From Hysterium pulicare CBS 123377 (taxonomy: Eukaryota; Ascomycota; Dothideomycetes; Hysteriales; Hysteriaceae), in NCBI GenBank assembly GCA_000467715.1, contig AJFK01000597.1, positions 1 to 64,000 of the forward strand: a stretch of 64,000 nucleotides of DNA. The letters run 5' to 3'. Below, in pieces: positions 55,547 to 64,000 of the stretch (its first letter is position 1; each line of letters opens with the position of its first letter). Below the pieces are notes generated by a model, which was not told where the DNA came from, ran no database searches, and was given only the letters and a program-made list of their open reading frames with translations. Both the position numbers and the translations under genes were made by a program.

Positions 55547-57433
55547 TCACTGCTGGGCTGCGACACACCAGTGTCGGTGATAAACCCACGCACTCTTCTG
55601 GCATTCCTTGCTGCAGTACTTTGTGCGACGACACCGTCGGCATTTGGCGAATTGCCGGGTGTATTCCTCCCAACGCCCGCACTGGTAGTATGCGCATTGC
55701 CTTATGCCGCCTCGTGAATCATCCTTGCGACAGAGATTCCGCATCACCACACTAGCCCAGTACTGCATGTCTTGGGAATGATGCCGCACCGTGAACTTTT
55801 CAACGAGAGGGAAGATGTTGAAATCATCCGGTAGTAGGTATTCCTCATCTTCTTCCTCATCGGAGATAGGCGTGGGGTTGGTGCTTTCTCCATCGAGCAG
55901 CTGTAGATCGGATCCGATTTTAAGTTTTGGTACGAGATGGGACTTTTGGAAGTAAGACCGAAGGTTGCAATATTTGGACACGTACGCGAGAAGCTGGAGG
56001 GACATGAGAACGTCCTCATCCCTCGGCATAGCAGCAAGTACCCCAGCAGTGGCATTGCGATCTTGGGCGTAACGGGGATACCATGGAGCCGGAGGATTTG
56101 TGTTGGCGACGTTGATGGTTGGCTGAACAGGAGAGAATCCAGGCAGTGCCCCTGCCGTCTGAGTGGTGGCAGGATTGATGATGCTGCCATCCAAAGCAGA
56201 ACGATGAGTGATGTTAAACGTCTCATGGCTTTCGTCCGTTCCCTCAGATGCTGGCGCCGTCAAGGCAACTGGGGTGGCTCCAGCATCTAACATTTCTGTA
56301 TTCTCTACGATGTCCTGCATGTTGATTTCATTTTGTATGCCGACAATTGGTTCGGGTGCGGGTCCTGCTGTTACTGAAGCCTCTGCCATTATTTCATCCT
56401 GTTGTCCGTCGTCTGATTCTCCGGACATCGACAACTGATGACGAATTGAAGGGCGCCTTCTAGCTCGACCTGTGATTTCATGATTAGTATATGTTGTGGG
56501 GTGCTGGTGCATGCTGAAGCTCTTACCTGATGGTCTTGGGCTGTTTTGCCTGGGCTGTAGAGCGCTGGGCGTAGTAGGGGATTCAGGTTGTGATGTGATC
56601 TCACCCTGCAATGCTGGTAACATCGAAGGAAGACGATCTACATCCCGCACAGGGCGGATTCCAAATGTGTCTGTATTTTCCATAGTTGGCAACGCTGTGA
56701 CCAGGGGCTGTCCAATGTTTCGGGTTGTGCCACCGACAGTACCAAACAACTGAGCTCTGCCCTCATGACTACGATGATGGTGATGATGATGTGGGCGTGA
56801 GAAAGAAGTTCGTTCGGGTGGAGAGCTCAAAGAAAAGGCTGGCGTGGGAGTGACATCCCCAGATTGAGATTCTAATGGTGGTTGTGTGAAAGTTTGAGGA
56901 ATCTCGATTGGAGGAGGGGCCGCCCGTCTCGTCCTCTCAGATCTGTGTCCAGAACCAGATCCAATCTCGCCAGATCGTGAAAAGTGTCTGCTAGAACCAC
57001 CAAGACGAGATGAGGACTTCTTCATCTCGGCTTCGGCCTTTTCCCGGCATTTGTCGATGACTTTGACATAATTGTCGAGTATGGTCGCAATTACTGGCAC
57101 CATGTCTGCTTCTACCACCCTTGTCCTGACATTCTCCGAGCCTCGCACTCCAATATTGAAGACACACTGAAATGCGAGATTCCATTTCCACATATCCATC
57201 ATGTCTTTACTCCTGCCCTCCTTCAATATGCATACTAGTCTTTCCACACCGCCATCGACGGTCAGGATATCACGAATCCGTGCGGAGGAAGTTGTGAGGT
57301 ATGCAAGATGGTTGAGAGAGTTGATGAGAGGTAAGGTGGAGGTACAGTCGAGAGCACGACGGTCGTAGAGGGCGGTTGTGATGCCGACCGAGGCTTTGTT
57401 GGCATTGGGGATGCTGAAATTGACTTCTCGCAT
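55547..57433 (-). CDS. samB: MYND zinc-finger protein samB / Mub1
   Basis: The orthologue in Aspergillus nidulans, samB, affects conidiophore morphogenesis; yeast Mub1 partners the Ubr2 ubiquitin ligase in Rpn4 turnover. The N-terminus MREVNFSIPNANKASVGITT and LINSLNHLAYLTTSSARI are diagnostic of samB. Residues ~20-130 look like an armadillo-type fold. The middle is long and disordered, with a six-His run (HHHHHHRS). The C-terminal MYND finger reads CAYYQCGRW, CRRCRRTKYCSKECQ and HRHWCVAAQQ. The reading frame is open throughout as 628 residues, but 56470-56526 is a near-perfect 57-base intron (GTAAGA donor, ACTAAT branch, CACAG acceptor). Because 57 is divisible by three, splicing removes 19 residues without a frame change (609 residues). 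The spliced form is preferred. Confidence 0.92.
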   Translation of the reverse strand: MREVNFSIPNANKASVGITTALYDRRALDCTSTLPLINSLNHLAYLTTSSARIRDILTVDGGVERLVCILKEGRSKDMMDMWKWNLAFQCVFNIGVRGSENVRTRVVEADMVPVIATILDNYVKVIDKCREKAEAEMKKSSSRLGGSSRHFSRSGEIGSGSGHRSERTRRAAPPPIEIPQTFTQPPLESQSGDVTPTPAFSLSSPPERTSFSRPHHHHHHRSHEGRAQLFGTVGGTTRNIGQPLVTALPTMENTDTFGIRPVRDVDRLPSMLPALQGEITSQPESPTTPSALQPRQNSPRPSGKSFSMHQHPTTYTNHEITGRARRRPSIRHQLSMSGESDDGQQDEIMAEASVTAGPAPEPIVGIQNEINMQDIVENTEMLDAGATPVALTAPASEGTDESHETFNITHRSALDGSIINPATTQTAGALPGFSPVQPTINVANTNPPAPWYPRYAQDRNATAGVLAAMPRDEDVLMSLQLLAYVSKYCNLRSYFQKSHLVPKLKIGSDLQLLDGESTNPTPISDEEEDEEYLLPDDFNIFPLVEKFTVRHHSQDMQYWASVVMRNLCRKDDSRGGIRQCAYYQCGRWEEYTRQFAKCRRCRRTKYCSKECQKSAWVYHRHWCVAAQQ

Positions 57434-58690
57434 GTTTGCTGTATTATGTGTAAGGTGGAACGGACGGGAGTCGGGTGGTGGTTTTCGAGGTGATTGCTGA
57501 ACGGCTAGTGTCGCATGTGGTAAAAGGAGAGGTGAAGGGTTGGATCCGTCCTGACTACCTCAAGATGTCGGCAAATCCGAAGTAGCAGATTAAGACAACT
57601 TATTCGCAGATAACCGGCCAAGAAGGGTCCGTGTCGAGTTGTCAAAGAAGCACCGGGGGGAAGGCGAGCAAACTTGATTCAGAATCTCGGTTTGCTTGAG
57701 GTTGAAAGGACGCAAGCGATGCCAAGAACCTCCGGACTCGACAGATGGCTACTCGACAAAGAGATTGCCCCCAAAGAGGAAATCCGAGATGTCTGATGGA
57801 GGAGAGGATGGGGTTTGCTCTCGTTAGGGGTGTCGAGAGTGGAGCAGGGAAAGTGCGCGTGGCGAGACACAATCGAGAGGCCGAGGGGCGCAGCGACGGC
57901 GCTCTGATGAGGGGAGGGCGTGGTCGATATCAGATGCAGTGAGGTTGTATGATGTCTGATAGTTTCTGCAAGTGAGATGGATAGAGAGAGAGGCCCTTGA
58001 GGTCGAAGTTGGGGGAGTGTTGGCGGTGGGTGGAGAAGAAGAGGCTTGCCTCGAGGAGGAGAAGGCCAGGGTCGCGACGATTGGTCAACCGTTTCCAGCC
58101 AATTTCATGCGTTAAGAATAACTCGCCCTGCCCGGCTCCACCAACAGCGCACTTAATAGACGCGACGACGGATATCTATTCACTCGTGAAATGCTCTTTC
58201 ATCACTCGAGCGCAGCTGGGTGAACACCCTCTGCTTTGGCGCCAGCCTCCTGTGTTAAGTAATAAACTTCACGCATGAGACGGCGGTGGCCACCACATCA
58301 GCACCGCTTCGCTCCGCTGCTTATCAAACCCTGTCCGCGATGAAACCCAGCTAGCCGTGACAGCCACGGCCAAACAGTACATCGCTTAATTGAGACCCAA
58401 CGTCGCCATACATTAGCAAGACAGCAGCTGAATTGGAATTGGAATTTGGACGCAGCTGTTGAACCACGCATATGGCACCCGCCCGAGCTGCGACTTTGCT
58501 GTCGACTATATATAGAGTCTGCCTCCCGAACGTCAACCGTGGCTCGCTGGCATATGACAGCACGTTAACCGCATCCCGTCAATGGCCTGGATTTATTTTT
58601 TCTTCCTGTGACATACTTCTACCATTTCCCCCAGCACATTCACTTACCACCATAGCTAATCGCAATACCCCTATTGGCATTACTCCGATT
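57434..58690. promoter_or_regulatory. Divergent promoter region of samB and the CorA-type transporter
   Basis: About 1.25 kb between opposite start codons, with no gene seen. TATATATAG at 58507-58515 lies about 175 bases before the CorA start and is a possible core element. The stretch nearest samB is rich in GA and TC runs. Confidence 0.4.
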
Positions 58691-60838
58691 ATGGCCCCTC
58701 CCACGGCAGTAAAAGACTTCGCGGGCTTTGGAGGGCGGGGGAGATCCCAAACGGGCTCACTCCCCCAAATCCACCTCCAAGATGTCGAGTCCCAGCGAGG
58801 GCGACGACACAGCGCGCAGATGGCCACAGCTGCGCGACAGGATGTACGGACCAGCGACAATTTCTCTACCTCCCGCCTCTCCGTCGATTCAACCCTACGA
58901 AGGCGACCGACACGCTCCAACACGGTTCGGACCTACCATTCACCCTCGCGGCCGAATTGGCAGGAGCCCGGTGCTGAGCCCGGTATAGATACTGGGAAGG
59001 AGGCCGAGTCGCACTATGAGGGGCTGCAGCAAAATTGCGATATAACCGTCGTGGATTTTTCGCCTGAAAAAATGACATCTCTCGAACTGGACAATCTCAC
59101 GCTAGAGGAATTTCTCCAGAAACCAAAGGAAGATTGGGTGGAATGCCGTTGGGTTAATGTTAATGGACTGAGTTGGGATGTGATCAGAATGCTCGGAAAC
59201 CATAAAGGCCTGCATCGTCTCGCAATTGAAGATTTGATGAATCCAATTGGAAGGACGAAAGCGGACTGGTATTCTGACCAGGCATATCGTAAGTTGGTTT
59301 TGTTCCCAGTGATTCTCCATGCATTTTCGTTCCTTCATGATTGAAAGGCATGTATTTCTTGGATGTCTTCAATTGGCTCTCCCGCGTGCTGCACATGGTA
59401 GGCACGACTAGAAGCTCCGATCTAGTAAATCTACCGATTTTTTTTTCATCTCATCGCTCTAAATATCATTTTTCTGCCATGTTTGTCACTAACCAACTCA
59501 AAGTTCAGATGACTCTACAGACGCTTGTTCGCACGAACAAAGATGACTCCGATAGCAGCGACTCCGACGAAGATATTCCAAACCAACTTTCAAAACAACC
59601 AATGAAGAGAAAGAAAACCCTCCATAAGCGACTCAAGGATTTCTTTGAGCGGAAATTTGATACCACTACCATCGAACAACAGTGGGAACACGACGAGAAA
59701 GAATTCGGTCCCATTGGTGGCCTTAATGGTGAACCAGTACCAGGCACTCGTCTCCACTCCACGCTTCAAGCCAAGGAAAATATTCGCACATTACAACGCT
59801 CTCGCGGTGGCCCCAATGTGGAGCGAATTATGTACATGGAACGGAACTCTTCCTTGTCGAAAAAGAATCTGGCTGTTAGTGTTGAGCAAGTCGCTATTTT
59901 CATCACTGCGGATAACACGGTGATTTCGTTTTTCGAGCGTTCAGCAAACGACGTCGAACCAGCATTAATTAAGCGTCTCGAATCCGAAGATACCATCCTT
60001 CGACGGAGCTGCGATGGTAGTATGATCATCCAAGCGCTCATTGACGCCATCATCGATCTCGCTATTCCCGTCATAAGGGCGTACGAGGACGCCATGAGTG
60101 AATTGGAGCTGGATGTTCTTACTGATCCGGAGATTTGGCATTCGAGATCTCTTTACATACTCACATCAGAATTAGCAGTTCTCCGCAACAACATTCAACC
60201 AATTGCCAGTCTCATCAACGCTCTTCGTGACCATAAGAGCGAGCCAATGAGTAAGCCCCATCCTACCACCAACCGTCCATATCTCATCATACTCACAACT
60301 CTCAGTGACTCCCGGCCTAAGCGGAAAACCCAGCCGCCTAGCCGTCTCCTCCATAACCATTTCCCCACTCGCCCACACCTACCTCGGGGACGTCGATGAC
60401 CACTGTCTAATGATCACCAACTCCCTCGACGGCATGCGACGCGCGGCCGACAACATGATCGACTACATCTTCAACATCATGGGCTCGTACCAAAACGAAT
60501 CCATGAAGCAACTCACCGCCGTCACGATCTTCTTCCTCCCCCTCACCTTCCTAACGGGCTACTTCGGGCAGAATTTCGCACGCTTCGACGGCGTCCAACA
60601 CCATTCCGACTCCTTCTTCTGGGTCATTGCGGTCCCGGTCATGGTGGTTACGGTCGTCATCTTGATGAGAGGTATGATTAAGAGATCTATGCTGAGGCTC
60701 ATTCAAAGGCAGGCTTTTAGAAGGAGTAAGAAGAAGAGGGGGTTGGATAAGGATGGAAAGCCGAATGAGAAGTTTTTGAAGAAGAGACAGACGATGTATA
60801 ATAAGAACATGCGACAGCCGATTGGAGGGTCGTTTTGA
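58691..60838 (+). CDS. CorA-type Mg2+ transporter (Alr1/Mnr2-like)
   Basis: Three exons: 58691-59288, 59504-60250 and 60306-60838, giving 625 residues. The first intron is 215 bp, unusually long here; its acceptor at AACTCAAAG follows an ACTAAC branch and is the one that restores phase. The N-terminal ~120 residues are basic and disordered. [22 protein letters not shown] and a long cytosolic funnel domain follow, with an acidic stretch [11 protein letters not shown]. The two C-terminal helices are [20 protein letters not shown] and [18 protein letters not shown]. The pore signature, usually GMN, is GQN here (60566-60574). Alr1/Mnr2 family members carry Mg2+ across the plasma or vacuolar membrane; which applies here is not visible. 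The C-terminus is strongly basic. Confidence 0.9.
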
Positions 60839-61909
60839 ATATTTTCATACGATACTCCTTCCGGATACACGGGGTTTTGGGACGTGTACATGTACTGCAT
60901 AGTTGTGGGAGTGGCGATCTTCGAATTTCTGGCTTGCTTGTATAGATGATGATACCCTGAATTTTGTGTTGTTAGCAGAATGTATTCAAAGGTTTTGAAA
61001 ATATTGCCAAGAAGCATCGATATCTTCTCTCGCAAAGCAATCCAACAAGCAATAGTAATCCTCGATTCCTATAACTCTTCAACCTCCCACGCTACGAGAT
61101 AAATGTAAGAGCACTAGTGCGGCAGTGGTTTATCCACTCTGAGCAGAGTCTTCAAGGCATTAGCATTCTAGGATGACTGCGTAGTTGGCAGAAGAGGTTG
61201 TGGAGTGAATGTTTATAGCGGAATAGAGGTAAGCGCTAAGGCGCACGAGCCGACACCAGCCACGTGAGAACCTGACGCTAAGCCGCTGAATCAGCTACCG
61301 AGAACTAAATAAGATGCCGCTGCTAATGTTAACATTCACATACAATATGCTCACTTCTTTCTTTGATATTTCGTAAAGAGTTATACAACAAGCATCTCTG
61401 AACTCTGCCAGCTTTTCCTCACGTCGAGAGTCCCGCGCCCACCGCTGAAAAAGCATGTTTTGTGTGCAGAACGAAAATGAGCCATGACGTGCATGGGACG
61501 CACACCTCTGAATGTCATGGTATAGACACCAATGGAGGCCAACACAAGATTACAGGGAGCTGATCGCAACTCGTTTGGGTTGCGGGACAGTCCGTTGTCA
61601 GATGAGATTGGTTGTTGCTGAGACAGTGTATGCAGTTCAGCAAACCGATCCGCCAAAGGCAGAAGGTTACATATCAAGGTAAAGGGCTACGAATGACGGC
61701 AAAAGGCTGCTCGCCAACACAAGAAGCCGCACACCCAACGTCATACATCTCTTTTCAGCTGAACGTCTTCTGCAACCAATAGTCTGATGTTCCCGACACA
61801 CGAATCATTCATGACTTCTCTGAATGACGACGCACTTACTCGCACAACCCGGTCCTTGAATTCATCATGGACGTAAATATCTATTGAAGTACTTAATCAG
61901 GCTTATCCC
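60839..61909. other. Intergenic region before the last gene
   Basis: About 1.07 kb. A 98-codon minus-strand frame at 61381-61677 has no recognisable features. GCACTAGTGCGGCAG near 61,112 weakly resembles the core of the 42-bp repeat. No gene is called. Confidence 0.45.
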
Positions 61910-63790
61910 ATGATGCGTGGGAGTTATATTGTCACCGCACTGCAAACTCATACCGTCAAATCCCTAGTGATCTTAACCATGGGCAATCCCACTCAATGCT
62001 TTACAGGTCCTGATAGTCAAGAAATTGTATGTTCAGGGTTCTATGGCTTACTTGGTTCTGATACTTTTACTCTTAATATTGGGGCCTGCACGTCAGGAAA
62101 CTGCGCAATCGACTGTCAGGACCTTACGGCGCTCTACAGTTCCCCTCTTGCATTTGGATCGAAGGGCTCTGAGGTGCCAAGCAACGCCCATTTGCACAAC
62201 CTATGCTTATATCTACCAACCGTGGTCGGCCATCTTAATCAGAACCTGATCTCTGAATATCCTAAGACATTCAAACAGTACTTTCCCCCTTCAACCACCA
62301 TCGAGGTGTTGCAGAATATCACATCGAAGGTGACTCACTGTCTCATAAGCACCTGTGATAAAGCGCGGGATAGCGATGACTGCTCTTCGAAGTGCAGCCC
62401 TGCGGGTCTTCTTATCAATTCCACGACTCCCTCATATTTGGGGGTGGAAAATTGCAAAGATGCATTATGCCTAGGTAACAAGGGCTTACCTTATGGCGAT
62501 TCCGACATAGTTGGCATAGGGGTGCGTCAGGAACATGTTGCCTTGCGTAACGAATACTAATCTTTGGCCTAGGTTTTTTCTTCTTATATCGTCCAATACG
62601 TACTTGTAGTACTGGCTGGGGTTGCATTCGCCTTGCTGGATATCAATCAATACAGCAAGGGCACCAAAAGAGAAGGCAAAAGCTTGCATAGAAGAGAGAG
62701 CCTCATCACCGGACTAGTGGAGTTCCACAAAGCCCAGTGCTTCTTTGGCATTGCATTTCAGATCGCCTGTTTTGCCTCAGGAATCTTTCAGAGAAACATT
62801 CTTAACGATCTTACCTTGCTTCCACTCTCTACTAATAGTCTTTTGGCTGTAGTGTTTACCCTAAGTTTCATCGTGCGATACGGAAGGTCTTCATGGTATC
62901 TGCTCTCCCTTACATGCCTCACTTGGGTCCTGGCCACCGTAGTGTTCTGGGCTCTCTACTCCCAGCTGCTATTCTCCACCCCCGATGACGTGAGCGCACT
63001 CGCCACTTACTGGCAGTTTAGCTTGGCGCTCTCCAAAACGCAATCATGTGGAGGATCTTCTGCATTGGCTTTATGCGATGACCAGGTTTGGAACGTTCTT
63101 CCGGGTGCCCACAATGCTACAGACACCATCCACACCATCCGCAGTACTCCTTTGATTTGGGCATGGTCTACGGTCTGCCTTTTCTACTTAGCCATGTCCC
63201 ACATATGGCATACAGGCATGGTCAAGAAACATATCAGGACCAAAAATATACTGCCTTCACGCATCGCTCATGGCTTGCGTCGCATTTTCAAGGTCTTCAA
63301 CAATAGCGGATTGTATTGGATAATCACCGCCATCTTTGTCGCCCTGATATGTTTTCAGCTCTACGTATTGTCAACAATCGCCAAGCTAGATCTTATCGAC
63401 ATTTACAACTGGGGATTCGGACAGATAGTGGCAATCACGATCTGGGCTCCACCAATTATCGAATATCTGTATCTCCAAATAAGTAAGTTCAGACCGGTAT
63501 GAATCTCAATGAGATACTTTCCTGCTGATGACGCCCAAGATGGTATGGTCCACGGATCCAGGTATCGGCTCGCGGAAACTTTAAGTATCGCTAGGGTCTC
63601 GCACGACCCTGATTCAGGCATCCTGTTGCAAGAGCAAGACCAGGCCGGAGCCTACGCTCTGGAATCAGGTTTACAGGACCAAAACCAAGCCGAAGCTTCC
63701 TCTCTAGAACAAAGGTTACTGGAGCAGGATCAAGCCGAATCCTCTGCTCTAGACCGAGGACCACTGAGGAATAAAACAAGGAGTTTCTAG
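61910..63790 (+). CDS. Cys-rich ectodomain, multi-helix membrane protein, function unknown
   Basis: Three exons: 61910-62521, 62573-63482 and 63540-63790, giving 590 residues. I do not recognise the family. Residues ~28-200 hold about 15 cysteines (CFTGPDSQEIVC, CTSGNCAIDC, CLISTCDKARDSDDC, CKDALC) and NIT and NST glycosylation sites, so this part is likely outside the cell or in the lumen. Then come about seven hydrophobic helices: YIVQYVLVVLAGVAFALL, FFGIAFQIACFAS, LLAVVFTLSFIV, YLLSLTCLTWVLATVVFW, IWAWSTVCLFYLAMS, WIITAIFVALICFQLYVL and IVAITIWAPPIIEYLYL. The cytosolic tail has three 15-residue Gln/Ala/Glu-rich repeats (63629-63763). There is no clear signal peptide; ATGs at 61913 or 61979 are alternative starts. 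A receptor or channel is possible, but nothing proves it. Confidence 0.75.
63629..63763. repeat. 45-bp triplication in the C-terminus of the membrane protein
   Basis: Three in-frame 45-base units code QEQDQAGAYALESGL, QDQNQAEASSLEQRL and LEQDQAESSALDRGP. Gln/Asp/Ala are kept at fixed positions. Confidence 0.75.
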
Positions 63791-64000
63791 GTTAACCAGG
63801 ATGTGGCTCCGGTTCAGCATTAACGGCATTGCTTTAAGTTGCACCATTCGCTGCCGGGCTCAGTGGCCGAAGTGGGTGGGTTTAAACGGACCATGGGACA
63901 AGGTGCTGAGCAATCGTCATAGAGATATCCGATTCGTCAAGCCCACTTCATATCGCCGCATACACCTCAAACTGTGACGGAAGGAAGGTGGAAGTCTCGT

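Noticed and set aside
61381-61677. 98-codon minus-strand frame
   Set aside because: Isolated, no motif, no partner exons; likely chance.

Overview
The window is nuclear DNA from a filamentous ascomycete (Pezizomycotina). The evidence is the short 43-91 bp introns with GTRNGT donors, CTRAY branch points and YAG acceptors, and the fungus-specific families present: a Fung_rhodopsin-type membrane protein, HET, an alpha/beta-hydrolase NLR, a HOL1-like MFS carrier, samB/MUB1 and a 2EXR-like LPRELR protein. Several decayed sequences carry mostly G-to-A and C-to-T changes, as expected from RIP. The class (Leotiomycetes or Dothideomycetes, for example) cannot be fixed from sequence alone. I saw no rRNA, tRNA, CRISPR array or intact transposon. 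All splice models were built by hand and checked for continuous frame.

Layout. 0-8 kb is accessory: a 2EXR-like gene, a disordered hypothetical protein, and four consecutive RING-finger genes on the + strand that form two paralogous pairs. 8.1-9.5 kb holds a head-to-head mitochondrial pair, ribosomal protein bS6m (-) and glycine cleavage H protein (+), 175 bp apart. 9.8-10.4 kb holds two minisatellite-like arrays, followed by a Gfo/Idh/MocA oxidoreductase (+) and a decayed zinc-type alcohol dehydrogenase-like gene (-). 13.4-28.2 kb is a conserved core block: NUP192 (-) and TEL1/ATM kinase (+), divergent from a 367 bp spacer.

28.7-36.4 kb holds a rhodopsin-like seven-helix membrane protein (-), a GMC oxidoreductase (+) and a HOL1-like MFS transporter (+). 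36.7-48.0 kb is a second accessory block that looks like a fungal non-self-recognition or cell-death neighbourhood. It contains a kinase fused to a degenerate kinase (-), a RIP-like relic of the MFS gene tail, an SDR enzyme (-), a broken HET-domain gene (+), and an alpha/beta-hydrolase-NACHT-ankyrin NLR (+) with at least one in-frame stop. 48.9-63.8 kb returns to conserved genes: the P4-ATPase flippase DNF3 (-), the MYND protein samB/MUB1 (-) and a CorA-type Mg2+ transporter (+), followed by a cysteine-rich seven-helix membrane protein of unknown role (+).

The core genes serve nuclear pores, DNA-damage and telomere signalling, lipid asymmetry, mitochondrial translation and glycine catabolism, and Mg2+ transport. 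The two accessory blocks (RING array; kinase/HET/NLR block) are where novelty is most likely.
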